This document shows positions 24,249-32,803 of a stretch of 34,302 bases of DNA, one piece after another. The notes under the pieces were generated by a model that was not told the DNA's origin, did not search any database, and worked only from the letters and a program-made list of their open reading frames with translations. This DNA comes from an uncultured Alphaproteobacteria bacterium (GTDB lineage: Bacteria; Pseudomonadota; Alphaproteobacteria; RF32; CAG-239). The DNA lies in NCBI GenBank assembly GCA_934276635.1, contig CAKQTH010000014.1:1-34302 (forward strand). Reading direction: 5' to 3'. Numbering within the stretch: the stretch's first letter is position 1; each line of letters begins with the position of its first letter. The position numbers were made by a program, and so were the translations under genes.

Positions 24249-25823
24249 ATGTCGTTACTAAGGTCTGTCGCCACTTTCGGCGGATTTACAATGCTGAGCA
24301 GAATAACCGGATTTATCCGCGATGTCGTTCTGGCAAACTTTTTGGGCGCTGGAGCGGTTTCTGATGCGTTTTTTGTTGCATTCAAGCTGCCGAATCTGTT
24401 CCGCAGCCTTTTTGCCGAGGGGGCTTTCAGCGCCGCTTTTGTCCCGCTGATTTCGCAAAAACTGGCGTCTGAAGGCAAAAAACAGGCTGTTCACTTTGCA
24501 TCTCAGGCAATTTCCGTTCTGGCATTTATCATTTTGATTTTTGTAATTTTGATGGAATTTGTGATGCCGTATCTGATTCCGGTTTTGGCTCCGGGGTTTG
24601 TAAACAATCCTCAAAAAATCGAACTTGCGACATTTTTATGCCGAATCACTTTTCCGTTTTTGTTGTTTATTGCGATAGTTTCTTTTCAGTCCGGAATCTT
24701 GAATTCTTTAGGGAAATTTGCCGCACCGGCCTGTGCTCCGATTATCTTAAACCTGATGATGATTGTATCCGCATTTGCTTTTTTGCCGTTTAATATCCAA
24801 CCGGTTTATGGAATCGCGGTCGGCGTTACGACTGCCGGATTTCTCGAAATTTTGTGGCTGTCATACTTTTTGCATCGGCAAGGGGTCAAAATTCACCCGT
24901 ATATCCGAATTTTTAAGATGTTCCGCCACCCGGATATTCAAACTTTGTTCAAACGAATCGCCCCTGGCGTTATGGGTGCCGGAATTTATCAGATAAATAT
25001 GGCTGTTGACACCATTTTGGTTTCATTGGTCGGAACCGGAGCAATCTCGTGGCTGTATTATGCAAACAGGTTGCAGCAGCTTCCGCTCGGAGTTGTCGGA
25101 GCCGCAATCGGAGTCGCGGTTTTGCCGATTCTTTCAAAGCATATAAAAACCGAAAATTATGCCGAGGCAAAAGATGTACAGGATAAAGCCGTTGAATACG
25201 GACTGATTCTTTCGATGCCGGCAGCGGCATTGCTGATTGCCCTTGCCATACCGACGGTTAATGTTTTGTTTCAACACGGAAAATTTGCCGCTGAAGACAC
25301 TTTGATGACCGCATATGCCGTGATTGCATATTCTTTCGGACTTCCGGCCTATGTGATGGTAAAAGCATTGGCTCCGAACTTTTTTGCCAGAGGAAACACC
25401 AAAACTCCGGTAAAATACAGCGCCATCGCCTTTTTGTTTAACTTAATCACCTGCATTATCCTGATGCAGTTTTTCGGGCATATCGGAATTGCGTGCGCCA
25501 CCAGCGCCTCAGCGTTTGTTTCTTTGGGGCAATACATATACGGCCTGAAAAAACGCAGACATTGGTCATTTTCGGCCGATTTGCTCAAAAAAACCGCAAA
25601 AATTATTTTGGCATCTGTCTGCATGGGGGCTTTGGTTTTTGTTTTTCAGAGTTATATATGCTCAGTGTTCGATTTTGTGCACAGATACTGGATTGTGCGT
25701 TTTTGCATAATTTGCGGATTCGGAATTTTCGGAGTTGCAAGTTTTATAATTTTTGCTAAACTGTTCGGTGTATTTCGGATATCCGATTTTTACGCCCTTA
25801 TCAGGAGAAAGAAAAATGCCTAA
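24249..25823 (+). CDS. murJ: lipid II flippase MurJ
   Basis: 524 residues, 13-14 hydrophobic segments, the expected size. The MviN/MurJ N-terminus is clear: TMLSRITGFIRDVVLANFLGAG, then SDAFFVAFKLPNLFRSLFAEGAFSAAFVPL, including the conserved arginines of the central cavity. Later come GILNSLGKFAAPACAPIILNL, APGVMGAGIYQINMAVDTIL, LYYANRLQQLPLGVVGAAIGVAVLP and LFQHGKF. It moves the peptidoglycan precursor lipid II across the inner membrane. It is the first gene of a compact plus-strand operon; the next gene starts inside its last codons. Confidence 0.95.
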   Translation: MSLLRSVATFGGFTMLSRITGFIRDVVLANFLGAGAVSDAFFVAFKLPNLFRSLFAEGAFSAAFVPLISQKLASEGKKQAVHFASQAISVLAFIILIFVILMEFVMPYLIPVLAPGFVNNPQKIELATFLCRITFPFLLFIAIVSFQSGILNSLGKFAAPACAPIILNLMMIVSAFAFLPFNIQPVYGIAVGVTTAGFLEILWLSYFLHRQGVKIHPYIRIFKMFRHPDIQTLFKRIAPGVMGAGIYQINMAVDTILVSLVGTGAISWLYYANRLQQLPLGVVGAAIGVAVLPILSKHIKTENYAEAKDVQDKAVEYGLILSMPAAALLIALAIPTVNVLFQHGKFAAEDTLMTAYAVIAYSFGLPAYVMVKALAPNFFARGNTKTPVKYSAIAFLFNLITCIILMQFFGHIGIACATSASAFVSLGQYIYGLKKRRHWSFSADLLKKTAKIILASVCMGALVFVFQSYICSVFDFVHRYWIVRFCIICGFGIFGVASFIIFAKLFGVFRISDFYALIRRKKNA

Positions 25824-26874
25824 AATAAACTTTGAGCCATTCCTTAAAAAAACAAAACAGATTTTCAAAAACGCAGGAGATGTTTTTGAAAAAGCTTTTG
25901 CAACCGCAAAAAAAATCAAATGGCACAAAATAAAAGACTTTGCCGTTATTCTTCTTCAAAAGATTAAATCGTCATGGAAACTGATTACCGTCATAGTTCC
26001 GGCATTTATCGTTTTATATTATCCTCTCGGCGGATATCTGATGGAAAATATCGACACGGACACAACAAAGGATATCAAAGTTACTTCGGCAGAACAGTCA
26101 AATTTGGTAAACGCGATGGCCTTTTTGGTGGATAAAGAGATAAATCAAAATATCTGGACGCCGAATCTGCCGTTTTTCTTCCCGAGCTATTTTCTTGATA
26201 ATATGCCGTCTTTCCAACTCGGAGAAATCGATGCGGTTTCAAAAACAGCCAAAACTTTTGCCTCTTTGGTAAAAAAATATTCCGATACGGAAGATAAAAA
26301 TCTTCAAAAAGCGGCCGAATATCTTTCTTATCCGGCAACCGTGTGGATGTTTGCCCCAAATTCCGATTCCATTTTTGCCCCGTCTTCGGCAACTCAATAC
26401 CGCAAAGGAAAACACGAACTCATGGTTTATAATCAAAACCTTGCCGACCGCAAAACAATCTTTTCGCGCGGAGCCGATGATTTGGAAATTTTGCTTTCAA
26501 GCGCAGATAAAAATATTTCGGCAAGCATTGCGGAACTTCAAAATCATATAAGAGAAAATCAGGACGCTTGGACAGACGGCAGAGCTGATAATTTGTTCTA
26601 TTATACCAAAGGAAAACTTTATGCGTATTATATATTGCTGAGAGCTGCCGGAGATGATTATAAAAGTATTATCATCAATGCCGATATGTATGCAAAATGG
26701 TCCGAGATGTTGAGCTGTCTTGAAAGAGCTGCCGAGCTTTCGCCTCTTTTGGTACGCAACGCGAATATGAAGTCTTCTCTTGCGCCAAATCATCTGGCAT
26801 ATATGCAGATGTATGCGCTTTGTGCAACGAACTCCATAAAAGATATTGAATTTTCAACGGCTGAGGAGCTGTAA
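25816..26874 (+). CDS. DUF2333 family membrane protein
   Basis: 352 residues. Start chosen at the ATG at 25816, which overlaps the murJ end by 8 bp and has AGGAG upstream. One membrane segment (about 57-76, LITVIVPAFIVLYYPLGGYL) follows a basic N-terminal part. The rest, probably periplasmic, matches DUF2333: NLVNAMAFLVDKEINQNIWTPNLPFFFPSYFLDNMPSFQLG, LSYPATVWMF, SSATQYRKGKHELMVYNQNL. The family is proteobacterial and uncharacterised. Coupling to murJ and nearness to a glucosaminidase gene suggest a cell-envelope role. Confidence 0.85.
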   Translation: MPKINFEPFLKKTKQIFKNAGDVFEKAFATAKKIKWHKIKDFAVILLQKIKSSWKLITVIVPAFIVLYYPLGGYLMENIDTDTTKDIKVTSAEQSNLVNAMAFLVDKEINQNIWTPNLPFFFPSYFLDNMPSFQLGEIDAVSKTAKTFASLVKKYSDTEDKNLQKAAEYLSYPATVWMFAPNSDSIFAPSSATQYRKGKHELMVYNQNLADRKTIFSRGADDLEILLSSADKNISASIAELQNHIRENQDAWTDGRADNLFYYTKGKLYAYYILLRAAGDDYKSIIINADMYAKWSEMLSCLERAAELSPLLVRNANMKSSLAPNHLAYMQMYALCATNSIKDIEFSTAEEL

Positions 26875-26877
26875 ATC

Positions 26878-27417
26878 GTGATAGAAGTTCAAACAACACC
26901 AAATGAAAATATTCTGAATTTTTTCCCGCCGAAAAAGTTTTTGCCGGAGGGGCAAAATGAATTTATCAACGAAAAATCTCTGCGCCGTTCGCCGTTGGCT
27001 GAAGCAATTTTCAACATCGGCGGAATTGAAACAGTGTTCATTACTCCCGATATGATATCCGTCACAAAAAAGCCCGATACCGCGTGGGAAAGCATAAAAT
27101 CACTGATTCTTGCGGAAATTATGGATTTTATCGTGACCGGAGAGCCTGCGGTTGTCAATGAGCCTGAAGAACCTGATGAAGAAGAAATTTTGCACCGCAT
27201 AAACGCGTTGATAGATGCCAGAATTCGCCCGGCTATTCAAAAAGACGGCGGAGATATCGTAGTTGAAAATTTTGCCGACGGAATTGTTGTCGTCCGTCTG
27301 ACTGGAAACTGCTCCGGCTGTCCGTATGCCATGATTACACTAAAAGAAGGCGTGGAGAAAATTTTGAAAACATACATTCCTCAGGTAAAAGAAGTTAAAC
27401 ACGCGGAAAAAGCATGA
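26878..27417 (+). CDS. NfuA/NifU-type iron-sulfur carrier protein
   Basis: 179 residues, GTG start preceded by GAGGAG. Residues 1-88 form the Nfu N-terminal domain (FFPPKKFLPEGQNEFINEKS, SPLAEAIFNIGGIETVFITPDMISVTK). Residues about 105-175 form the NifU C-terminal domain (IDARIRPAIQKDGGDIVVENF, GNCSGCPYAMITLKEGVE) with the C-x-x-C that binds a 4Fe-4S cluster. It delivers clusters to target proteins in the cytoplasm. Its stop overlaps the next ATG (ATGA), so the two are coupled. Confidence 0.93.
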   Translation: MIEVQTTPNENILNFFPPKKFLPEGQNEFINEKSLRRSPLAEAIFNIGGIETVFITPDMISVTKKPDTAWESIKSLILAEIMDFIVTGEPAVVNEPEEPDEEEILHRINALIDARIRPAIQKDGGDIVVENFADGIVVVRLTGNCSGCPYAMITLKEGVEKILKTYIPQVKEVKHAEKA

Positions 27418-28349
27418 AACGATTGTTGATATACACATTTGCCGCTTTATTGTTCTGTTCTTCGTCAATGGCGCAAGAAGCTTCAAATCCGGCAAAAAAA
27501 GATATTATCATCAACGAAAAAAACGGTGAATTATATATCGAAAAATCAACTGTTGCAGAGCTTGAAAAACTTTTTTCGGCCGTAAAATATGACGACTACA
27601 TTTTTATGCCCAATATGTATTATCCGGCAATTTTTTTGCAAAAACTCCCTGATGATTATGCGGATATCAAAGACGAATCATATCGCAACCGTTTGTTTAT
27701 CAAAATGATGGCACCGATTGCCATAAAAGTAAACGAAGATATTTTTGCCGAGCGGCTAAAAATTTTTGCAATGGCCGAAGAATTCCGAAAAACAAAAGAG
27801 CTGACGGAAGAACAGAGCAAACAATTTGAAGACTGGGCCGAAAAATATGATATCTTTACTCCGTTCAAAGGATATCGCCGAACACTGTTCATTTTTGATG
27901 AACTAAAGAAAAAAGCCGATGTTATTCCGCAGGCAATGCTTATCGGAGCTGCCGCAATCGAAAGCAACTGGGGAACATCTCGTCCGGCACTGAAAGCCAA
28001 CAATTTATATAAACTGAAGGTTTGGTACGGAGAGGAAAAAGGTATACCGTCGCTTGAAGATAAGGACGATGACTACGAATTCAAAATATTTGATTCGCTG
28101 TACGATTCTATGGTGGAATATGCAATGAAAGTCAACAGCGGCATAGATTTTGAATATATCAGGGCATATCGTTCGGAATATCGCCGCAGACAGCGCACTG
28201 TTTCCGGCCGCACTCTTGCGCACGCAATGATGATGAGCAGCCAACTGAAGAACTTTGCCGGACTTTTGGACTATACCATAACCTTTTATGAAATGGATAA
28301 CCTTGATTATGCAAAACTGATGAGGCTGCCTGATGACGCTAAAAATTGA
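27414..28349 (+). CDS. secreted glucosaminidase-domain protein (Bax-like)
   Basis: 311 residues with a signal peptide (LLIYTFAALLFCSSSMAQ). The C-terminal two thirds match the Bax/glucosaminidase group (PF01832): FTPFKGYRRTLFIFDELKKKADVIPQAMLIGAAAIESNWGTSRPALKANNLY, with the likely catalytic Glu in AAIESNWG, then FDSLYDSMVEYAMKVNS and AYRSEYRRR. It probably cuts or binds peptidoglycan in the periplasm, fitting the murJ neighbourhood. It overlaps the downstream gloB by 17 bp. Confidence 0.87.
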   Translation: MKRLLIYTFAALLFCSSSMAQEASNPAKKDIIINEKNGELYIEKSTVAELEKLFSAVKYDDYIFMPNMYYPAIFLQKLPDDYADIKDESYRNRLFIKMMAPIAIKVNEDIFAERLKIFAMAEEFRKTKELTEEQSKQFEDWAEKYDIFTPFKGYRRTLFIFDELKKKADVIPQAMLIGAAAIESNWGTSRPALKANNLYKLKVWYGEEKGIPSLEDKDDDYEFKIFDSLYDSMVEYAMKVNSGIDFEYIRAYRSEYRRRQRTVSGRTLAHAMMMSSQLKNFAGLLDYTITFYEMDNLDYAKLMRLPDDAKN

Positions 28350-29052
28350 AACAATATTATGCCGCGCCGGCTCTATGGATAATTATTCGTATCTTTTGAC
28401 TGACGAAAAAAGCAACATTTCCGCCGTTGTTGATCCATCGGAAGTTGCTCCGATAGAAAACAGGTGCAAAGAACTTGGAACAGTTCCGCAGTTTTTGTTG
28501 AACACGCACCATCATTTTGATCATACGGACGCCAATCTGCCGCTAAAGCAAAAATACGATGCAAAAATTGTCGCGCCGGCCGCCGAAATCAATAAAATAT
28601 CCGGCGTTGATATTGCCGTTTCTAACGGAGACACTTTCAAAATAGGCGAATCCGAGGCACAAATCATCGGCGCTGCCGGACATACTCTCGGCCATATTTT
28701 ATACTATTTTCCGCAAGATAGAACACTGTTCACCGGAGACACTTTGTTTAATTTGTGCATCGGCGGAATATTTGAAGGTACGCCGGAACAAATGTGGGAA
28801 TCTTTGCAAAAAATAAAAGCTCTGCCCGATGATGTTTTGTTTTATCCGGGGCACGAATATACCATTCACGGAATTCAAACCGCAATGTATTTTGCAAAAT
28901 ACAAAGACGCAATGCAAAAATATGCCGCAAATGCGATAGAAAAAATCAACCGCGGACAGCCGGTTTCTCCGGTTTTGCTGAAAGATGAAAAACTATGCAA
29001 TCCGTATCTTGCTGCAGAAAGTTATGAAGAATTTTTGAACCTTGTCAGTTAG
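28333..29052 (+). CDS. gloB: hydroxyacylglutathione hydrolase (glyoxalase II)
   Basis: 239 residues, metallo-beta-lactamase fold. Metal ligands are visible: THHHFDHTDA, GHTLGH, FTGDTLF and YPGHEYT. The C-terminal helical part has the glyoxalase II pattern GGIFEGTPEQMWESLQKIKALPDD and KLCNPYLA. It hydrolyses S-lactoylglutathione to lactate and glutathione. It overlaps the glucosaminidase gene by 17 bp and is followed 8 bp later by the kinase gene, so it is in the operon interior. Confidence 0.9.
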   Translation: MTLKIETILCRAGSMDNYSYLLTDEKSNISAVVDPSEVAPIENRCKELGTVPQFLLNTHHHFDHTDANLPLKQKYDAKIVAPAAEINKISGVDIAVSNGDTFKIGESEAQIIGAAGHTLGHILYYFPQDRTLFTGDTLFNLCIGGIFEGTPEQMWESLQKIKALPDDVLFYPGHEYTIHGIQTAMYFAKYKDAMQKYAANAIEKINRGQPVSPVLLKDEKLCNPYLAAESYEEFLNLVS

Positions 29053-29060
29053 GAAAAAAG

Positions 29061-30686
29061 ATGTTTATGAGCCTGAACAAAAAGTTTTTATACACATTTT
29101 TCATCTTCTTTTTGCTGATTATCAGCCTGTTTTTTGCGTTTTTTTATATCTCATACAGCAAGAGCCTCGACAACGACGAACAAAACTTTATGAGCGACAG
29201 CTCAAATATTATGAATCTTATTTATGACAACAACTATATGAGCTCTCAAATAAAAATTTTGGCCGAACAGGAAAAAATAACTCCTACCGTGCGGCTCAAC
29301 GAAATTTTATCACAAAACGAAAATGCCAAAAGCCGCGAGATTATTCAAAATTTGAACAATCTTTATAACAAAAAATACAACCATATTCAAAACCTTATAA
29401 AAATATTAGTTATCGGCCTTGTTTGGGTATTTTTTAATGTGTTGCTGCTTTGGTTTATGTTGCGGCAGATGGTGCTCAAAAAAGTTAATAACCTGATTTT
29501 CGTAACCGAAGAAGTCGAACGTGGAAATTTTCACAGCCGTGTTCAGCTAAAACCGCAACTATTAAAAGATGAATTTTTTATTTTGGGCTCGGTTTTCAAC
29601 CAGATGATGCAAAGTATTGAAGACAACATCTTGCAGATTAAAAACAACCAATATTTTTTGCAGTCGCTGATTGATACAATCCCTGACGGAATCAGAGTTA
29701 TTGACGATGACTACAAAATCATTCTGACCAATCGTGCATATCTCAAAATTTCGGGACAAAGTTCGCATTGCGGAGACTTTTGTTTTAAGCACTCACTGAA
29801 TTCGGATTCGCCGTGTCCGGAAAATCGGTTTTTGTGTCCGATAAAAGAGCTCAAAAAACAAAATAAGAATCATCTTTCAACCATTCAATATTTTGCCAAC
29901 AATCCGAACCTTCCGATTTCGGTCAATGCGGCAAAAATGGTAATTAACGACAAAAGTTATATCATTGAGGCGATACGCGACCTCAGCGGAGACATAAAAT
30001 TTTCGCATCAGCAAAAAATTTCTTCTTTGGCCTTTTTGGCAACCTCGGTAGCCCATGAAATGAAAAACAATCTCGGCTCTATCAGAATGATTTTTGAGCA
30101 GATGCTTGAGGATAAAAACATATCAAAAGACGAAAGAAAATATCTTGAACTTGCGCACAATCAGCTGCTTGAATGCATAAAAATTCCGGAAAGCCTGCTT
30201 AACCTTTCCAAAAATTCTTCCGAGCAAAATGATGTCATAAACTTAAAATCGGTTGTTGAAAGCGTGTATATTCTGCTTGATTATGAGGCAAAACGCAAAG
30301 GAATTGAGCTCAAAACCTCTTTTGAAAACGAAAACATTACCGTTTTAGGCAATGAGCCGGATTATAAAATGATATTTCTCAATCTGTGCCAAAATGCCAT
30401 AAAAGCAATGCCGGACGGCGGAAATATTTTGATTAAGGCGTCAACAAAAGCCAGAAAATTACAAATTTCGGTAAAAGATACCGGCGTTGGGATAGAAAAA
30501 CAAAATTTACGCAGAATTTTTGAGCCTTTTTATTCGTCGGATATGCAAAAAAACAAATCTTCAGGTACCGGCCTCGGCCTATCTATCGTAAAATCGCTTA
30601 TTGAAAACTTCGGCGGAGATATAAAAGTTTCAAGCAAAAAAGGCGCCGGAACGACTTTTACCATAAATTTGCCACTAAACAAATAA
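29061..30686 (+). CDS. membrane sensor histidine kinase with HAMP and Cys-rich PAS domains
   Basis: 541 residues. Two membrane segments (about 10-31 and 112-134) flank a small periplasmic loop; a HAMP region (about 135-190) leads to a PAS domain (about 195-305) and then the kinase core. The phospho-acceptor is in SVAHEMKNNLGSIR; the ATP-binding domain has NLCQNAIKAMP (N box), DTGVGI (G1) and GTGLGLSIVKSLI (G2). The PAS domain carries a cysteine cluster (HCGDFC, SPCPE, FLCPI), which might bind metal or sense redox state. No response regulator gene is adjacent, so the partner is elsewhere. Starts at 29061 and 29067 are both possible. Confidence 0.9.
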   Translation: MFMSLNKKFLYTFFIFFLLIISLFFAFFYISYSKSLDNDEQNFMSDSSNIMNLIYDNNYMSSQIKILAEQEKITPTVRLNEILSQNENAKSREIIQNLNNLYNKKYNHIQNLIKILVIGLVWVFFNVLLLWFMLRQMVLKKVNNLIFVTEEVERGNFHSRVQLKPQLLKDEFFILGSVFNQMMQSIEDNILQIKNNQYFLQSLIDTIPDGIRVIDDDYKIILTNRAYLKISGQSSHCGDFCFKHSLNSDSPCPENRFLCPIKELKKQNKNHLSTIQYFANNPNLPISVNAAKMVINDKSYIIEAIRDLSGDIKFSHQQKISSLAFLATSVAHEMKNNLGSIRMIFEQMLEDKNISKDERKYLELAHNQLLECIKIPESLLNLSKNSSEQNDVINLKSVVESVYILLDYEAKRKGIELKTSFENENITVLGNEPDYKMIFLNLCQNAIKAMPDGGNILIKASTKARKLQISVKDTGVGIEKQNLRRIFEPFYSSDMQKNKSSGTGLGLSIVKSLIENFGGDIKVSSKKGAGTTFTINLPLNK

Positions 30687-30691
30687 AAAAA

Positions 30692-30720
30692 TTGCAAAAA
30701 TATTTTTTTAAGATTATATG
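30692..30720 (+). promoter_or_regulatory. putative infA promoter
   Basis: TTGCAA (30692-30697), 17 bases, TATATG (30715-30720), just after the kinase stop; infA starts at 30750 after AAAAGGAA. Confidence 0.5.
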
Positions 30721-30749
30721 TATAAAAAACAATAAAAAAGGAATTTTAT

Positions 30750-30971
30750 ATGAGTAAAGAAGAACTGCTTGAATTGACAGGCGAAGTTATAGAAAAACTG
30801 CCGAATGCGATGTTCCGCGTTCGTTTGGAAAACGGGGTTGAGATTTTAGCTCATACCGCCGGAAAAATGCGCAAATTTAGAATCCGCGTTATGGTTGGCG
30901 ATAAGGTTGATATTGAAATGACGCCTTATGATTTGACTAAGGGCAGAATCACCTTCCGCCACAAAGATTAG
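30750..30971 (+). CDS. infA: translation initiation factor IF-1
   Basis: 73 residues, the full S1/OB-fold protein: MSKEELLELTGEVIEKLPNA, FRVRLENGVEILAHTAGKMRK, IRVMVGDKVDIEMTPYDL and KGRITFRHK, matching IF-1 along its whole length. It binds the ribosomal A site at initiation. It probably has its own promoter in addition to read-through from the operon. Two terminators follow. Confidence 0.97.
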   Translation: MSKEELLELTGEVIEKLPNAMFRVRLENGVEILAHTAGKMRKFRIRVMVGDKVDIEMTPYDLTKGRITFRHKD

Positions 30972-31003
30972 TCGACTGTCGATTTATAAAACAAATTTTG
31001 CCG

Positions 31004-31041
31004 AATATGCTTGTTTTAAACAAAAGAACGGCATATTTTTT
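31004..31041 (+). terminator. first terminator after infA
   Basis: AATATGC (31004-31010) pairs with GCATATT (31031-31037) around an inner TTGTTT/AACAA stem, followed by T bases. Moderate strength. Confidence 0.55.
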
Positions 31042-31049
31042 ATAGCGAT

Positions 31050-31078
31050 ACGGCGGGTCATATCCCCGCCGTTTTTTT
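31050..31078 (+). terminator. second, strong terminator after infA
   Basis: ACGGCGGG (31050-31057) / CCCGCCGT (31065-31072) with a seven-T run. It directly abuts the end of the broken minus-strand gene (stop at 31077-31079). Confidence 0.85.
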
Positions 31079-31537
31079 ATAAATCAGGCTCAGAATTTTT
31101 TATGCCGCCTTCTTCCATGTCAAAAATCTCGCCCTCATCGCATTGCGAAAAACAGCCTTCTTCCTTTGTTCATTTATCACAATCTTCGCGGCAAATATTC
31201 TGTTCATAATCCCATACGCCTCTGCCGGATTCCAGGCATAATTGCGCCTTTTTGGGGATATCAATACTGTCTGCAGCCTGGCAAGCCAACAAAATTATTC
31301 CGCATAAAATGCATAAAACATACGGATACGGACTATCATATCGCAAGACAAGAAAAGTTACGCCGGCAACCGATATTGCCAGCCAAACAACATAAAAATA
31401 TTGCATAAAACTATCCGCAGAACGGTATGTTTCCGCCATTTCCATCAGCAAAAACACCAAAACCGGAAAGTATATAAAGCTTGTAAACAACCGAAATGAA
31501 TAATCAATAATTTTTTTATCAAATCAATTTCTTTCAT
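31077..31537 (-). pseudogene. Cys-rich membrane protein gene broken by a frameshift and an in-frame TGA
   Basis: The natural start is the ATG at 31537, overlapping the stop of the 72-residue gene upstream (TGATG). From it MKEIDLIKK reads into a run of seven A (31511-31517 on the plus strand as T); one extra A would join it to the long frame IIDYSFRLFTSFIYFPVLVF. That frame has membrane segments and then CLESGRGVWD and QNICREDC, but meets TGA at 31170-31172. Coding-like sequence continues in frame for 30 residues (TKEEGCFSQC...) to TAA. The downstream part still aligns with the paralogue at 32406-32786, so the TGA is an interruption. If repaired it would encode about 153 residues. Sequencing error in the A run is possible. 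Confidence 0.6.
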
Positions 31538-31755
31538 CAGTCACACATTTTTTCGCATGTTGTTTTATCTTCACCTAAGTCTCTGCATTCTTTTTCACAT
31601 TCTAAAGTCCAATGCAAATATACAAAAAAGCCGATTATAAACAATATTGTCATAACCGCAACTCCGACCATCAGCCCTGCAAAAAAATTACCGAAAAAGG
31701 CAAAAATATTACCAAAGATTGTTTTTACGCATTTTTTCAGTTCTTTTATCATCAA
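31537..31755 (-). CDS. small single-pass membrane protein with Cys-rich tail
   Basis: 72 residues: a short basic N-terminus (MMIKELKKCVK), a long hydrophobic stretch (about 17-48, with FFAGLMVGVAVMTILFIIGFFVYL) and a tail LECEKECRDLGEDKTTCEKMCD with four cysteines spaced C-x3-C and C-x3-C, which could form two disulfides if outside. AAGGA precedes the start. Its stop overlaps the start of the broken Cys-rich gene, so they were coupled. No known family. Confidence 0.65.
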   Translation of the reverse strand: MMIKELKKCVKTIFGNIFAFFGNFFAGLMVGVAVMTILFIIGFFVYLHWTLECEKECRDLGEDKTTCEKMCD

Positions 31756-31863
31756 GCAGTTCCTTTATTTATTTTGAGTTTACTACCATAAGAATTATTC
31801 TTCAAGTTTTTATATTTCTACTTTTCAGGCAAACTTGATATTTCTAAAAAACAAACCGAATAG

Positions 31864-31892
31864 TTGACATTTTTATTTTTTATCCCTATGCT
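31864..31892 (+). promoter_or_regulatory. promoter of the secreted hypothetical gene
   Basis: TTGACA (31864-31869), exactly 17 bases, TATGCT (31887-31892). The leader would be only about 13 nt, with AAAGGAG as ribosome site before the ATG at 31912. Confidence 0.65.
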
Positions 31893-31911
31893 GTCAGCAA
31901 AGGAGATAACC

Positions 31912-32346
31912 ATGAGAAAATTTTTTACCGCTTTAGTTTTATTGCTTGTTTGTTTTGATTGTGCAAATTCTTCTGCTGAAGATGTGGAAAAATTTGTAAA
32001 TCCTGTTTTTTATAAAACAATGAAACCTTTTTCGAAAAATTCTTGGAAAACTCAAATCACTCCGACTCAAATTATTGAGACAAATATAGAGGACTATTCC
32101 GTAAAATATGACTGCAAATTGTTAAAAAACACAAAAATTATGGTAGAAATGCTCTGCAGCTATTACAATCCTTTGGTTGAAGACACTGTTGAAGACATTA
32201 TTGCATATGTTATTCAAAAACCGCACGATGATCCTGATTTTTGGAAAGACTATATTCTGATTGAAAGAAGAAATAAATCAAAAGGAGAAGACCATTGGTC
32301 AAGTTATTATCATTTAGTAATTGCATTGGACTCTTCAAAGAAATAA
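31912..32346 (+). CDS. secreted protein of unknown function
   Basis: 144 residues from the ATG at 31912, chosen because AAAGGAG lies just upstream (an upstream in-frame start at 31864 would lie inside the promoter). A signal peptide is clear: MRKFFTALVLLLVCFDCANSSAE. The mature part (FVNPVFYKTMKPFSKNSWKTQITPTQ..., two Cys at KYDCKLL and MLCSYY) has no recognisable domain. It stands alone on the plus strand among minus-strand small genes and is convergent with the one at 32406. Confidence 0.7.
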   Translation: MRKFFTALVLLLVCFDCANSSAEDVEKFVNPVFYKTMKPFSKNSWKTQITPTQIIETNIEDYSVKYDCKLLKNTKIMVEMLCSYYNPLVEDTVEDIIAYVIQKPHDDPDFWKDYILIERRNKSKGEDHWSSYYHLVIALDSSKK

Positions 32347-32370
32347 AGCGCCCAATACAAGATATGGGAT

Positions 32371-32405
32371 AGAAAAAAGATGCTTAACTCTGCAACATTT
32401 TTTCT
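32371..32405. terminator. weak AT-rich hairpin between convergent genes
   Basis: AGAAAAAAGATG (32371-32382) pairs, with one bulge, with CATTTTTTCT (32396-32405). It could end transcription from both sides. Confidence 0.35.
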
Positions 32406-32786
32406 TTATTCGCAAATTTTCGGCAGTTGCCAGTCGGAACCATATTCGCTACATTTTTTCGGAGAAAATTCCGTGTCGCATTCGCCTGTAACCTTATTTA
32501 TCGGTAAATCATTGTTTTTGCATATTTCATCATAAACAGAATCCGGAATACAATCAGCATCTTTATGCCAACATTCTTTAAAAAGTTTCACTTGTTCATC
32601 TGTCATTTTGATACAGCCGTATCCTTCGGTTATGGCAAGGCAGTCAAATCTGCATACATTTTGTTTGCTGTCCCAAGCGCCGCCGACAGTATCCATGCAA
32701 TAATCTTGTTCCAAAAACAAATAGGTACATCTCATCAAAACAAGTATAGCACCCACGAAAATTATCCATTTAATTTTTTTGCTCAT
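32406..32786 (-). CDS. Cys-rich secreted or anchored small protein, intact paralogue of the broken gene
   Basis: 126 residues from the ATG at 32786, preceded by GGAGAT. The N-terminus is a signal or anchor segment (KKIKWIIFVGAILVLM). The rest carries 11 cysteines and the block CMDTVGGAWD then KQNVCRFDC, which matches CLESGRGVWD / QNICREDC of the gene at 31077-31537 at 10 of 20 positions with all cysteines aligned. It starts 17 bp after the peptidoglycan-binding-domain gene, in the same operon. No function is known; extracytoplasmic disulfides are likely. Confidence 0.7.
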   Translation of the reverse strand: MSKKIKWIIFVGAILVLMRCTYLFLEQDYCMDTVGGAWDSKQNVCRFDCLAITEGYGCIKMTDEQVKLFKECWHKDADCIPDSVYDEICKNNDLPINKVTGECDTEFSPKKCSEYGSDWQLPKICE

Positions 32787-32803
32787 ATTATCTCCATACT
32801 TTG

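Noticed and set aside
31170..31172. TGA read as Trp or selenocysteine
   Set aside because: Confident genes in the window (hppA, nfu, bax-like) end in TGA, the paralogue has Ile rather than Cys or Trp at the site, and a second lesion upstream points to decay.
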